Shown: positions 36,514 through 46,030 of the stretch, one piece after another | How the letters are laid out: every line of letters begins with the position of its first letter | Numbering within the stretch: position 1 is the first letter of the stretch | Assembly: GCF_014643175.1 (NCBI RefSeq) | Contig: NZ_BMJH01000001.1 | Location: forward strand, 1,401,926-1,465,925 | Direction of reading: 5' to 3' | Source: Hoyosella rhizosphaerae | GTDB lineage: Bacteria; Actinomycetota; Actinomycetes; Mycobacteriales; Mycobacteriaceae | DNA length: 64,000 nt | The notes under the pieces: model-generated | Seen by the model: the letters and a program-made list of their open reading frames with translations, nothing else | What the model was told of the DNA's origin: nothing | Databases searched by the model: none | Position numbers and translations under genes: made by a program

Positions 36514-36555
36514 GTGGGCGTGCTGAGAGTTATTTCTCAGCACGCCCACTTTTTT
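36514..36555 (+). terminator. Rho-independent terminator of fadE5
   Basis: A 15-bp perfect stem GTGGGCGTGCTGAGA/TCTCAGCACGCCCAC with a 6-nt loop, then TTTTTT. Confidence 0.95.
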
Positions 36556-36603
36556 GAGCGTCAACCCACACTCAAATAGGTGGGATGTCGCGTACCACTA
36601 TTC

Positions 36604-36633
36604 TTGGACTTTCAACTCGCCAGTCGGTAATTT
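36604..36633 (+). promoter_or_regulatory. Candidate promoter of the ABC-like/YhgE pair
   Basis: TTGGAC (36604-36609) and TAATTT (36628-36633) are 18 bp apart, 85 bp before the first ATG and downstream of the fadE5 terminator. Read by eye only. Confidence 0.4.
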
Positions 36634-36717
36634 CAAACATCGAACTAACTCCTCACACATCAGCGGTAGTGTCCACAACACGACGTTGTAAAAATCACCG
36701 ATCGGGAGAAGCAATAG

Positions 36718-37413
36718 ATGGGATCGGACACCACCGACGCCGCACCAGAAGATCGAGAGCCAGCCATCAGCGCAGATTCTCTCGCCCTGAAAGGAACTCG
36801 CGGCCCTGTCTACGGTCCTCATACCTTCACCATTCCTGAGGGCGGCATCACCGTGCTGCAAAGCCCACCGGGAACGGGGAGGACAGCACTGCTCCTCACG
36901 TTGACTGGCCGTATGCGCCCCACGTCTGGGTCACTCACCATTCTCGGACTGCCCTACCCGAAACGTGGCCACCGAATCCGAAAGCACACATCGATAGCCG
37001 GTTTCAGCACCATTGACGACCTCGACGACGCACTCACGGTGGGCGACGCTATCCGTGAACGCGACACATGGGCCACACCCGCATACAGATTCGTTGGTCG
37101 CACCACCAATGACCGCGTAGACGAGGTATGCGCGCTCATGTTCGATGACCGCCCCATCCCCACCGCGAAGACGGTTGTGTGGGATCTCAGCCAACTGGAT
37201 CGCCTTCTACTCCAGGTATCCCTCGCCCTTGTCGACGATCCGCACATCCTTGCCGTCGATGACCTCGCACAGGTGGAAAACCTCACCGACCGTGCACACC
37301 TTATCGACCGACTAGCCGCACTTACCCCGCATAGAACAGTCCTCACCACAGCTGTGGAACACGTGACCCAAGACCCAACCGTGAGCCATCTCGGGCTCGC
37401 CACCAGCCGCTGA
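36718..37413 (+). CDS. ABC-type ATPase with non-canonical motifs
   Basis: The 231-aa protein has an ABC-ATPase layout, but key residues are altered. The P-loop reads PPGTGRTALLL, with Arg in place of the Walker A Lys. The signature region is DLSQLDRLLLQVSLAL rather than LSGGQ. Walker B reads HILAVDDLAQ, with Asp where the catalytic Glu usually is. A late TTAVEHVTQ may stand for the H-loop. It lies 15 bp before a YhgE/Pip membrane protein and is surely co-transcribed. ATG at 36718 follows GGGAGA. It may bind nucleotide without efficient hydrolysis; function not established. Confidence 0.75.
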   Translation: MGSDTTDAAPEDREPAISADSLALKGTRGPVYGPHTFTIPEGGITVLQSPPGTGRTALLLTLTGRMRPTSGSLTILGLPYPKRGHRIRKHTSIAGFSTIDDLDDALTVGDAIRERDTWATPAYRFVGRTTNDRVDEVCALMFDDRPIPTAKTVVWDLSQLDRLLLQVSLALVDDPHILAVDDLAQVENLTDRAHLIDRLAALTPHRTVLTTAVEHVTQDPTVSHLGLATSR

Positions 37414-37428
37414 GTCCGGAGACACACA

Positions 37429-39441
37429 ATGGTTGCAGCACTCTCATTCGGCACCGAACTCAAAAGGTTCAGCCGCGAAACGCTCCCCCGCCTCGCTATC
37501 GTCGCGATCATCTTCTTGCCGCTGCTGTACGGCGCGATGTACCTCTGGGCATTCTGGAACCCGCTCGGCAAGGTCGACAAGATGCCAGTAGCCATCGTAA
37601 ACAGCGATAGGGGCGCCACCGTCGATGGTTTTACGGTGCGGTTCGGGGAGCAAGTCACTCGTGAACTCATCCAGCGCGGAGACTTAGGATGGGAACGCGT
37701 GAGCCAGGCCGAGGCCGAACGCGGAGTAAATGCAGGTGACTACTACTTCGCCGTCGAATTCCCAGAAGATTTCAGCGACGCACTCACCTCACCCGCGGGC
37801 GACGACCCACAAAAGGCCGTCATCAATGTCACCTACAACGACGCAACTAACGCCATCGGAACCACCATTGCGCAAACCGCCATGGCCTACATCCTCAACG
37901 TCATGTCGGACACTATCGGCGCCGAATCCGTCGACCAAGTGCTTATTGCTTTGCAGGACGTCAGGGGTGGGCTCGTCCAAGCTGCCGACGGAGGTCAACA
38001 ACTCGCCGACGGCACTGGGGTCCTTCTCGACGGCGTCACTCAGCTCGACAGCGGTACGCAATTGCTCGCCCAAAATCTTGGCGAAGCTCGTGATGGCGCA
38101 ACAGCACTCGCCGCGGGCACGGACCAACTAGCCAATGGCCTGACACAGCTCACCGACGGAATCGTTCCACTTGCGGATGGCCTTGTTGAGCTTCAGGGCG
38201 GCGCACAGCAACTCGGTGCTGGCGCCGACCAGATCAGTGGTGCGATCAACCAACTCGTCGCCCAACTCAACATCCTTGCTGAGCAACAGGCCATCATCAC
38301 CGGCAAAATTACCGCCAAGGCCGAACTCGTGCGTACGATCCCCCACCCCATCGCACACGATGTTGCCCGCGACCTTGACAACCTCCGCGCCGAGATCGAC
38401 CGCCAAGGGTTTGGTCCCGGCACCCAATCGCAGCTGCAACAGCTCCGCGACGGTGCTGCACAACTTGCCTTCCAGCTCAACGATCCGCAAAGCCCATTCC
38501 GGGTGGGACTCGCTATCGCTGCTGACGGCGGCGGCCAACTCACGGCTGGAGCGACCCAGCTACGCGACGGCGCAACTGAAATCAATAACGGAGCCCAAGC
38601 TCTGGCCATGGGGCTGGGCCAACTCGCTGACGGCGGCGGAGTTCTGGCCACAAGCTTCGGCCAACTCACCGATGGTGTATCTCAACTAGACGGTGGCGCA
38701 AACCTGCTGGCCACTGAGCTACGGGCAGGTTCGCAACAAATCCCCGCATGGGATGAACAACAACGACGAGCCCAAGCTGAAGTCCTAGGCGGCCCGCTGT
38801 CGCTTGATCAGCAGCATGTCGCATTCGCTCCCAATTTCGGCACAGGCGTCGCACCGTTCTTCATCTCGCTCGCGATGTTCATCGGCGGATTCATCGTGTG
38901 GATGCTCATGCGCCCTCTCCAAACGCGCCCTCTCGCTGCGGCCCTCGGTGGTTTCAGGACCGTCCTAGCGTCGTACTGGCCCGCGATGCTCGTCAGTGTC
39001 GCGCAAGCGCTCGTCACGTTTGCCGTCGTCCGCTACGCCATCGGAATGGAACCGGCGAACTCAGCCGGGATGCTCGCCTTCCTCGTCCTTGTTGGGTTGT
39101 CATTCCTCGCCTTCATCCAGACGATCTTTGTTCTGCTGGGGTCGTCGACGGCCCGTGTGGCAGTGCTTGCGCTGTTGATGATCAATCTCGTGTCCGCCGG
39201 TGGCCTCTACCCACCAGAAACGACCGGTCGGCTGTTCGAGGTGATTCACCAGTTCGTGCCGATGAAATATTCCGTTGACGGGCTACGGCAACTCATCATC
39301 GGCGGAGCCGACGGAAGACTGTGGACAGCCGTTGCAGTACTCATTGGGTTGCTTGTTGTGTCCATCGCAGTGTCCGCATTGTCAGCACGCAAGCAACAAG
39401 AATGGTCGATGAAACGACTACACCCCCCTATACCTGCATAA
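37429..39441 (+). CDS. YhgE/Pip-family ABC-2-like membrane protein
   Basis: One N-terminal membrane helix (RLAIVAIIFLPLLYGAMYLW, about 21-40) is followed by MPVAIVNSDRGA, the typical start of the YhgE/Pip extracellular region. Residues about 185-480 are built of repeats like QLADGxxxLxxG and AxGADQLxxG, which predict a long helical rod. Five or so C-terminal helices (about 480-655) resemble ABC-2 permeases, with LYPPETTGRLFEVIHQFVPM typical of the family. The 670-aa product is encoded with the ATPase just upstream. Relatives include phage-infection and type VII-linked proteins; the transported substrate is unknown. Confidence 0.88.
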   Translation: MVAALSFGTELKRFSRETLPRLAIVAIIFLPLLYGAMYLWAFWNPLGKVDKMPVAIVNSDRGATVDGFTVRFGEQVTRELIQRGDLGWERVSQAEAERGVNAGDYYFAVEFPEDFSDALTSPAGDDPQKAVINVTYNDATNAIGTTIAQTAMAYILNVMSDTIGAESVDQVLIALQDVRGGLVQAADGGQQLADGTGVLLDGVTQLDSGTQLLAQNLGEARDGATALAAGTDQLANGLTQLTDGIVPLADGLVELQGGAQQLGAGADQISGAINQLVAQLNILAEQQAIITGKITAKAELVRTIPHPIAHDVARDLDNLRAEIDRQGFGPGTQSQLQQLRDGAAQLAFQLNDPQSPFRVGLAIAADGGGQLTAGATQLRDGATEINNGAQALAMGLGQLADGGGVLATSFGQLTDGVSQLDGGANLLATELRAGSQQIPAWDEQQRRAQAEVLGGPLSLDQQHVAFAPNFGTGVAPFFISLAMFIGGFIVWMLMRPLQTRPLAAALGGFRTVLASYWPAMLVSVAQALVTFAVVRYAIGMEPANSAGMLAFLVLVGLSFLAFIQTIFVLLGSSTARVAVLALLMINLVSAGGLYPPETTGRLFEVIHQFVPMKYSVDGLRQLIIGGADGRLWTAVAVLIGLLVVSIAVSALSARKQQEWSMKRLHPPIPA

Positions 39442-39472
39442 GGGAGGTGCAGTCGGACCTCAGTTTGCCGAT

Positions 39473-41302
39473 CTATTCGTCGTTCTCTTCAGCAGGCGGG
39501 TCATCCGCAGGCGGTGGAGGCGGCGGTGGTGCGTCGTCGTCCCCTCCGCTGTCCCGCTGATCTGAGTCATCGTCGTCATCGTCATCGTCATCGTCAGACG
39601 GGGGTGGCGGTGGAACCTCACACACCACATTCGGTTGCGCTACATACCGGACGGTGCGAGTTTCGCGCGTGATCTCACGGTCTGTCTCAGCATCTCGGAT
39701 GATTCTGGTGTCGCTCGTGGTGAACCCTTGGCCACCGGCACTCGGCTGGCAGTTCGGGCCCGCACGCAGAGTTATGCGCTGCGGTTGGGTGTAATCCCAA
39801 CGGCCGCCGTTCACCGATTCGACCTCGACCGTTTTGGTTCCCCACATCCGGACCGTGATCGACGATGCATCACCGAACGATTGAATGAGCACGCCAGTGT
39901 CGTATTGGTTGCGGAATTTGAGGTCAATAGAACCTTCAAACACCGTTGCTTCTCGGCCAGCGGGGTAACGCGAAATAAAGTAGCTGTGCTCTGTGTGCTC
40001 AACGTCTTCGAGACCAGCAAAATACGACGCGTTGTACAGGGTTGTTGCGAACTGGCTGATGCCACCACCAACGGCGGTCGACGGCCGACCTCCAAGGATG
40101 ATCCCGGAGTCTACGTACCCTTGCGCGTATCCTCGGGGACCCGTGTGGCCATTGAGAGAGAAGGTTTCACCGGGCTTGACGATAGCGCCGTTGACCTGTT
40201 CCGCAGCACGACGAATGTTCACACCCGAACTGGGGGCGAATCCTCCGGTGGTGTATTCCGCGATCACTTCGTTGATGCCGAGTGCTTCTGCATCCTCAGT
40301 GCTGAATTCGGCTTCGGATACGGTGTATTCGGCCTCGACGATTCGATTGCTTGTCTGCACCATCAACGTGGGTAGATCCGCGAGAGTGGTATCCCAGTCG
40401 ACGGTGCGCCCAGTCTGATCTGGCACCACCTCGGGACCATCATCACCTAGTCGCACGGTTGCGTCGATGGCTGGGGTTTCTGTCTCACGCAATTGTGGCG
40501 CAAGAATGTCACGTGCGGCATCGATGTCATAGTTTGGGGTGAGCCCGCCATCGCCGTCAGGCGTAAAGCTAAGCACGCCACCGACTTCTTCGGTAGGAAA
40601 TGTCGCTTCCACCCCGTCGGTGCCCCTGACGGTCAATGTGGACGCAACAGCGGGTTCCGCAAACTCGCGCAGCGCCGCATTGAGTCCTTCTTCTGTGACG
40701 GTCACGGCGTCAATGTCGACAGGGAGTTCGACAGGCTCTGGGAACAGCCACCGCTCGACGATGGTATTGCGCGCATCATCAGTGATGAGTGACAAGCCGT
40801 TGCGGGGCTGAATGAGCTGAGGGGAAGCCTCAACGAACACAATGTCACCTTCAACAGCTTCGCGGTCAACATCACTCTGGATGGTCGCTAGAACTTGGTC
40901 AAGGCTGTTGCTATCCACGGTGCTGACGAAGCCGATCTCCCGCTCACGGAAGAAGGCAAGCAACCGCGTAATGGGGTTGATTGGCTGCGATTCCGCGCGG
41001 GCAACCGAAGCGGAAACGTCGAGTTCAAGCCCCGCGTCAACTGGGTTGACTTCGTACTCTTCGCCATCTGCGGTGGTTACGAATGGTTCAGTTGCCCGTG
41101 GGCCGAGTTCGCTGACGAGTCGCTGCTGCGCGGCGTCCGGGGTGAGACCCCCAATGTCGACGGCTGCGACTGTGACGTTGCGTGCGACTTTTCCACTCGA
41201 AGTGAACCAGTCAACGGCATACAGGACAACGCCAATAAGAACGACTGCGATGATCACCACTAGGGCCACAATTGCTGGCCGTTTTCCTGACTTTTCCGCC
41301 AT
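39473..41302 (-). CDS. VanW-family envelope protein with peptidoglycan-binding-like repeats
   Basis: Single N-terminal anchor (PAIVALVVIIAVVLIGVVLY) followed by repeated YoaR/PG-binding-4-like units and a VanW domain at about 330-510 (TTGGFAPSSGVNIRRAAEQ, GETFSLNGHTGPRG, GGGISQFATTLYNASYFAGL). The C-terminus is low complexity: poly-Pro, ten consecutive Asp, another Asp/Pro run. ATG 41302 is chosen because GGGAGG precedes it. VanW genes occur with or without vancomycin clusters; no van genes are near, so an envelope role is more likely than resistance. It converges on the YhgE gene. Confidence 0.85.
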   Translation of the reverse strand: MAEKSGKRPAIVALVVIIAVVLIGVVLYAVDWFTSSGKVARNVTVAAVDIGGLTPDAAQQRLVSELGPRATEPFVTTADGEEYEVNPVDAGLELDVSASVARAESQPINPITRLLAFFREREIGFVSTVDSNSLDQVLATIQSDVDREAVEGDIVFVEASPQLIQPRNGLSLITDDARNTIVERWLFPEPVELPVDIDAVTVTEEGLNAALREFAEPAVASTLTVRGTDGVEATFPTEEVGGVLSFTPDGDGGLTPNYDIDAARDILAPQLRETETPAIDATVRLGDDGPEVVPDQTGRTVDWDTTLADLPTLMVQTSNRIVEAEYTVSEAEFSTEDAEALGINEVIAEYTTGGFAPSSGVNIRRAAEQVNGAIVKPGETFSLNGHTGPRGYAQGYVDSGIILGGRPSTAVGGGISQFATTLYNASYFAGLEDVEHTEHSYFISRYPAGREATVFEGSIDLKFRNQYDTGVLIQSFGDASSITVRMWGTKTVEVESVNGGRWDYTQPQRITLRAGPNCQPSAGGQGFTTSDTRIIRDAETDREITRETRTVRYVAQPNVVCEVPPPPPSDDDDDDDDDDSDQRDSGGDDDAPPPPPPPADDPPAEENDE

Positions 41303-41409
41303 GTTGCCTCCCGGCTCCAAGTGCAATGTTGGTCAGCACCTCGTCTAAGGGTATTCGCTCATCCTCTGAACTGTGGAACCGGATGCATCGCGACGCCTCA
41401 GCAGAGAAT

Positions 41410-41451
41410 CCCGCGCAAAGAACCGGGTCGGGGTTCGGGTCTCTGCGCGGG
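41410..41451 (-). repeat. Inverted repeat in the vanW leader
   Basis: CCCGCGCA and TGCGCGGG, extended by AGA/TCT after one mismatch, about 110 bp before the vanW ATG. It could fold in the leader RNA or bind a regulator. Confidence 0.4.
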
Positions 41452-41506
41452 ACTATAGACATATCGCACAATTCATACACCGTGTTACAGCTGAAGCTGA
41501 GATGCG

Positions 41507-41542
41507 AAAACCCAGGCCGCCCAAAAGGATGGCCTGGGTTTT
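41507..41542 (-). terminator. Terminator of fadA2
   Basis: A 12-bp perfect stem AAAACCCAGGCC/GGCCTGGGTTTT with a 12-nt loop, 19 nt past the fadA2 stop. T-rich on both strands, so it can work bidirectionally. Confidence 0.8.
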
Positions 41543-41560
41543 CAGGGTTTACGTGTGCTG

Positions 41561-42877
41561 TCAGCCTTCGACGATGGCTACTGCACCCTGTCCACCTGCG
41601 GCGCAGACGGACACTAGTGCCCGGCCGCCACCGTTTTCAGAGATCATCTTCGCTACAGAAGCGATGATGCGTCCACCGGTTGCAGCGAACGGGTGGCCTG
41701 CTGCAAGCGAAGAACCGTTGACGTTGAGTTTGCTGCGGTCGATCTTGCCCAAAGCAGCGTCAAGGCCGAGACGGTCCTTGCAGTACTCCTCTGATTCCCA
41801 TGCCTGGAGCGTGCAGAGAACGACTGAAGCAAATGCTTCGTGGATCTCGTAGAAGTCGAAATCTTGCAGTGTGAGTCCATTGCGCTTGAGCATGCGTGGC
41901 ACGGCGTAGGTTGGCGCCATGAGCAGGCCGTCAGGGCCGTGGATGAAGTCCACTGCAGCGGTTTCGTAGTCGCGCAGGTAAGCGAGGACGGGCAGGTTGC
42001 GCTCTGCAGCCCATTCTTCACTCGAAAGCAGCACTGCCGAAGCACCATCGGTGAGAGGCGTGGAGTTACCAGCCGTCATCGTGGCATCGCCAAGCTTGTT
42101 GCCAAACACGGGCTTGAGCTTCGCGAGCTTTTCAGCTGTTGAGTCGGGGCGAAGGTTGTCGTCCCGAGTCAGGCCGAGGTAAGGCGTGACGAGGTCGTTG
42201 AAGAAACCTGCATCCCATGCTTTAGCCATGTTCTGGTGCGAGGCTGCGGCAAGCTCGTCTTGGCCTTCGCGGGAAACACCAAATTCTTTGGCCGTGATGG
42301 CAGCGTGCTCACCCATCGACAGACCGGTGCGTGGTTCACCGTTGCTTGGGATAGCCGGAACAAGCTGGCTCGGACGAAGGTTGCCGAGCAGCTTTAGGCG
42401 CTGAGCAGCGGTCTTCGCGCGGTTGAGGTCAAGAAGGGTGGCGCGAAGCTCCTCATTGACAGCAATCGGTGCGTCGGAGGTGGTGTCGCTACCGCCACCG
42501 ATGCCGGATTCGATGCGTCCCAGAGCGATCTGGTCGGCAACAATGCTCAATGCGGTGAGGCCGGTGCCACACGCCTGCTGCACGTCGACCGCAGGTGTGT
42601 AAGGCGAGAGCGCACTGCCGAGCACTGATTCACGAATGAGGTTGAAATCACGTGAGTGCTTGAGCACAGCGCCACCAGCTACGAGGCCGATTTGCTCGTT
42701 CTGCAGGTTGAATCGGCTCGCCAAACCATCCAGGGTTGCGGTGAACATGTCCTGGTTGGAGGCCTTGGAGTAGGCCTTGTTGCTACGTGCGAATGGAATG
42801 CGGTTTCCACCAAGGATTGCTACCGGTTTGGTCTTGCGACCTTCGGGGGCTTTGGCCGCGTCTTTCGAGGATGTCAC
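41561..42877 (-). CDS. fadA2: Acetyl-CoA acyltransferase (thiolase) FadA2
   Basis: Thiolytic last step of beta-oxidation. Nucleophile Cys103 in QQACGTGLTAL, His in YEIHEAFASV, GHPFAATGGRI and the second Cys in SVCAAGGQG are all present. I choose GTG 42877 (MTSSKDAAK, 438 aa) because GGAG lies seven bases before it; TTG 42889 is possible. It is divergent from fabG4 across a 233-bp gap, as in Rv0243/Rv0242c. The operator at 42922 sits next to its likely -10 (TAAGAA on the minus strand), consistent with repression. Confidence 0.95.
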   Translation of the reverse strand: MTSSKDAAKAPEGRKTKPVAILGGNRIPFARSNKAYSKASNQDMFTATLDGLASRFNLQNEQIGLVAGGAVLKHSRDFNLIRESVLGSALSPYTPAVDVQQACGTGLTALSIVADQIALGRIESGIGGGSDTTSDAPIAVNEELRATLLDLNRAKTAAQRLKLLGNLRPSQLVPAIPSNGEPRTGLSMGEHAAITAKEFGVSREGQDELAAASHQNMAKAWDAGFFNDLVTPYLGLTRDDNLRPDSTAEKLAKLKPVFGNKLGDATMTAGNSTPLTDGASAVLLSSEEWAAERNLPVLAYLRDYETAAVDFIHGPDGLLMAPTYAVPRMLKRNGLTLQDFDFYEIHEAFASVVLCTLQAWESEEYCKDRLGLDAALGKIDRSKLNVNGSSLAAGHPFAATGGRIIASVAKMISENGGGRALVSVCAAGGQGAVAIVEG

Positions 42878-42921
42878 TTCAGTCTCCAAACAATTCGGGA
42901 GTGTTGGACTACCGAGTATTC

Positions 42922-42935
42922 TTACTCACCGGTAA
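42922..42935. promoter_or_regulatory. Palindromic TetR-type operator between fadA2 and fabG4
   Basis: TTACTCACCGGTAA; its reverse complement TTACCGGTGAGTAA matches the etfD and tetR sites. It sits about 45 bp upstream of fadA2 and 175 bp upstream of fabG4, so it most likely acts on fadA2 and perhaps on both. Confidence 0.65.
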
Positions 42936-43110
42936 GTTAGTTGTCGATACCGTGCACTCCGGCGTATGTTCCGGCAGGATACAACGCGACAGACGGTGTT
43001 GGTCGGATGTCGGCCGTTTCGGCGGCGCGCCGCAGGTCAACACCTGTGCGGTTGGAACAACTGCGAGAAGCAAAACTGCGACGAGTGATTACACTCACGA
43101 GAGGTGACCC

Positions 43111-44454
43111 GTGTCAGGCAAAAAGGGAAGCTCCGATCTTTACTCCACTTTGATCTCTTCTGGGCCAGGAGCATTCCTGGCAGGCAAGGTGGGACTCCCC
43201 CAGCCCGAGGAACTACGCCGTTACAAGGAGGGCGAACCAGCCCTTCCCGGCCCACTGGTTGTTGGCGGTTCCGGCCGCTTGGTGGAACCCATCCGCGATC
43301 TACTCTCCGACTACGACTTCGGCGATGACGACACCGAAAAGTTCGGTGGCCTGGTGTTTGACGCCACTGGCATCACCACAATCGAAGAGCTAAAGCAGCT
43401 CTACATCTTCTTCCAGCCGTTGATGCGCAAGCTCCTACCATGTGCTCGCGTTGTCGTCGTTGGCACGACCCCCGAGCTCGTGAAGAAGGCCGACGAGCGC
43501 ATTGCTCAGCGCGCACTAGAGGGCTTCACACGTTCCGTGGCCAAGGAAGTTCGCCGTGGCGCCACCGCCAACTTGGTGTACGTCTCGCCTAAGGCAAAGA
43601 CGGACTTCTCCGGGTTGGCTGCACCACTGCGGTTCTTCCTTTCGGCGAAGTCCACCTACGTTGACGCACAAGTTGTGCGCGTCAACGAAAAGTCGACCGA
43701 AGCTCCCGCCAATTGGGACAAGCCACTCGACGGCAAGGTCGCACTCGTCACCGGTGCTGCACGCGGCATCGGCGCCACCATCGCCGAGGTTATGGCCCGC
43801 GATGGCGCCAAGGTGATCGTTGCTGACATGCCACAGGCTGGCGATGCACTGTCTGAGGTCGCGAACAAGATCGGCGGCGTTGCACTTGCATTGGACGTCA
43901 CCGCTGCAAACGCACCGGAGAAGATCGCGGAAGCAGCTGAGCGCTTCGGCGGACTCGACATTGTCGTGCACAACGCTGGCATCACCCGCGACAAGTTGCT
44001 CGCCAACATGGACGCAGGTCGTTGGGACTCCGTCATCGCGGTGAACTTGATCGCACCGAAGAACATCACCGAAGGTCTTGTCGCGAACGGTGGCCTTAAA
44101 GAAGGCGGCCGCGTTGTTGACGTGTCCTCCATCGCCGGTATCGCCGGTAACCGCGGGCAAACCAACTACGGCGCATCCAAGGCCGGCGTTATCGGCATGG
44201 TCGACGCCGAAGCTGCCGAGCTTGGCAAGAAGGAAATCACGATCAACGCTGTGGCACCGGGCTTCATCGAAACTCAGATGACGGCCGCCATCCCTCTCGC
44301 CACCCGCGAGGTCGGACGTCGCCTCAACTCGCTGCTGCAAGGCGGCCAGACGGTGGACGTTGCGGAGACCATCGCGTTCTTCGCTAGCCCCGCCTCATCT
44401 GCTGTGACAGGCAACACCGTTCGCGTGTGCGGACAGAGCTTGCTGGGTGCATGA
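43111..44454 (+). CDS. fabG4: High-molecular-weight 3-oxoacyl reductase FabG4
   Basis: NAD(H)-linked short-chain dehydrogenase acting on long-chain 3-oxoacyl-CoA/ACP. As in mycobacterial FabG4, an N-terminal flavodoxin-like half (about 1-205) without its own active site precedes a canonical SDR half: [23 protein letters not shown], catalytic VSS near residue 340, and Tyr353/Lys357 in NYGASKAG. 447 aa. GTG start behind GAGGTGA. Its stop overlaps the htdX start, so the reductase and dehydratase are translated as a pair. Confidence 0.95.
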   Translation: MSGKKGSSDLYSTLISSGPGAFLAGKVGLPQPEELRRYKEGEPALPGPLVVGGSGRLVEPIRDLLSDYDFGDDDTEKFGGLVFDATGITTIEELKQLYIFFQPLMRKLLPCARVVVVGTTPELVKKADERIAQRALEGFTRSVAKEVRRGATANLVYVSPKAKTDFSGLAAPLRFFLSAKSTYVDAQVVRVNEKSTEAPANWDKPLDGKVALVTGAARGIGATIAEVMARDGAKVIVADMPQAGDALSEVANKIGGVALALDVTAANAPEKIAEAAERFGGLDIVVHNAGITRDKLLANMDAGRWDSVIAVNLIAPKNITEGLVANGGLKEGGRVVDVSSIAGIAGNRGQTNYGASKAGVIGMVDAEAAELGKKEITINAVAPGFIETQMTAAIPLATREVGRRLNSLLQGGQTVDVAETIAFFASPASSAVTGNTVRVCGQSLLGA

Positions 44455-45335
44455 TGGCGAAACCAGAAAACATTCAGATCCTCGAAAAGCAGAGCATGCT
44501 CAGCAACTACGCGAAAGCGGTTGCTGGGATGCTGCCACTGCCTGGGGCAAAGTCTGAGGCACTCCCCGATCGGGTTCTGCGCATCGAGAACGTCACCATC
44601 GACAGTGACGCTCTTGCCGCGTACAACCGTGTTTGTGGTCTGCGTTTGCGGAACACAGTCCCCGCCACCTACCCGTTCGTTCTCAGCTTCCCCGCTGTAA
44701 TGAACTTGTTGGTTTCCAAGGACTTCCCGCTGCCTGCAATGGGCATGGTCCACATGTCCAACACGATCGAGCAGATCAAACCGATCGCCGTCAGCGACAC
44801 CCTGACGATCGATGTTCATGCAGCTGACCTGCGTGAGCACCGTAGCGGTCTACTCGTCGACCTGGTGACCGAGATTACTGTCGAGGGTGAGCTCGTTTGG
44901 CGTCAGGCCAGCACGTTCCTGCGTAAGCAGAAGACGAGCCTCAGCGGCGGCGAGCGCCCTGAAAAGGTCGACAACGCACCGGGAGCAGACGGGGCCACTC
45001 CGGCCACCACGCTCAAGGTAACGCCAAAACTCATCGGCAAATACGCCGACGTCTCAGGCGACCGCAACCCCATCCACATTTCCAAGATCGGCGCGAAGGC
45101 CTTCGGCTTTCCGTCCGTCATCGCACACGGAATGTGGAGTGCAGCAGCCATCCTCGGAACCATCGAAGGTAGCGTCCCGGACGCTGTCAACTACACAGTT
45201 GACTTCGGCAAGCCTGTTGTTCTGCCAGCAAAGGTCGACGTTCACACGGCGAAGACTGACGCTGGGTGGGAAATCGCATTGCGCCACCCCAAGAAGGGCT
45301 ACACGCACTTGACGGCGACCGTCACGGCTCGTTAG
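44454..45335 (+). CDS. htdX: (R)-3-hydroxyacyl dehydratase HtdX (MaoC hot-dog)
   Basis: Hydratase/dehydratase acting on 3-hydroxyacyl thioesters next to FabG4. The C-terminal MaoC domain shows YADVSGDRNPIHISKIGAKAFGFPSVIAHGMW, containing the Asp/His catalytic pair; the N-terminal half is the paired hot-dog fold (about 293 aa). Tandem ATGs at 44451 and 44454 overlap the fabG4 stop (ATGATGG). A bidirectional terminator follows. The homologue is Rv0241c. Confidence 0.93.
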   Translation: MAKPENIQILEKQSMLSNYAKAVAGMLPLPGAKSEALPDRVLRIENVTIDSDALAAYNRVCGLRLRNTVPATYPFVLSFPAVMNLLVSKDFPLPAMGMVHMSNTIEQIKPIAVSDTLTIDVHAADLREHRSGLLVDLVTEITVEGELVWRQASTFLRKQKTSLSGGERPEKVDNAPGADGATPATTLKVTPKLIGKYADVSGDRNPIHISKIGAKAFGFPSVIAHGMWSAAAILGTIEGSVPDAVNYTVDFGKPVVLPAKVDVHTAKTDAGWEIALRHPKKGYTHLTATVTAR

Positions 45336-45369
45336 TCCACACCGCTCGTTAGCTCGACCGCTTTACATT

Positions 45370-45400
45370 TTGGCCCCGGCACCATTGGTGCCGGGGCCAA
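45370..45400. terminator. Bidirectional terminator between htdX and tetR
   Basis: A 14-bp perfect stem TTGGCCCCGGCACC/GGTGCCGGGGCCAA with an ATT loop, between two converging stops. Confidence 0.9.
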
Positions 45401-45409
45401 TGTGTTGCA

Positions 45410-46009
45410 TCAGCTATCGGGCCGCTTGCCGGCGAAGCCACGCCAGGACAGGCCTGTCAGCAGCGCCACGGCCGCCTCTGTGTCCACAGCACCATTTGCG
45501 ATGAGGTCTGCGACCGCCTCACCTGCACCGATCAGCACCGTTGCCATGAGTCGGTATTCGTCATTGCTTCGTTCTTCACGACTACTCGACCGCAAAATCA
45601 AAGCCGCAAGCTCAACTGAGCGTTCGCGACTGCTCAACACAAGTTCCGCAAACTCTTTCTGATACATCGCTTGCCGGTACAGCACACTCCACGCAGTCCG
45701 ATTGTCATGCACGAAGTTGAGGAAAACCCGAATGCCGTGTTCGAGTTGTTCCTTCGGCTTCAGGTGCGGATTCGCGGCCCCAGTGAGCGCGTCAAGAAAT
45801 CGTGTACTTTCCCGCCTTATGCAGGCGGCGAAAAGTTCGTCCTTGGAACCGTAGTAGAGGTACAACATCGGTTTCGAAATCGACGCTTCGGCAGCGATAG
45901 CGTTCATGGAAGCACCGTGATAGCCATGCGCTGCAAAAACTTCAATGGCGGCATCGAGCATTTGCTGCTCGCGAATTGCCCGAGGCAATCGCTTCGTCCG
46001 ACCACTCAT
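45410..46009 (-). CDS. TetR-family regulator of the fad cluster (Rv0238-like)
   Basis: DNA-binding half: REQQMLDAAIEVFAAHGYHGASMNAIAAEA, recognition SKPMLYLYYGSKDELFAACI; then a helical effector domain. 199 aa from ATG 46009, which follows GAGGG; a GTG at 46021 is possible. Its position between htdX and lpqI matches Rv0238. The 14-bp palindrome begins 22 bp upstream of its ATG and recurs before fadE5, fadA2/fabG4 and etfD, so I infer it is an autoregulated repressor of these genes, perhaps released by an acyl-CoA. The link is inferred, not shown. Confidence 0.9.
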   Translation of the reverse strand: MSGRTKRLPRAIREQQMLDAAIEVFAAHGYHGASMNAIAAEASISKPMLYLYYGSKDELFAACIRRESTRFLDALTGAANPHLKPKEQLEHGIRVFLNFVHDNRTAWSVLYRQAMYQKEFAELVLSSRERSVELAALILRSSSREERSNDEYRLMATVLIGAGEAVADLIANGAVDTEAAVALLTGLSWRGFAGKRPDS

Positions 46010-46030
46010 TTCCGCCCTCACACGTAGAAC

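Noticed and set aside
39473-41302. Vancomycin resistance cluster suggested by VanW
   Set aside because: No vanHAX or vanRS-like genes nearby; VanW-domain proteins are common in actinobacterial envelopes without resistance.
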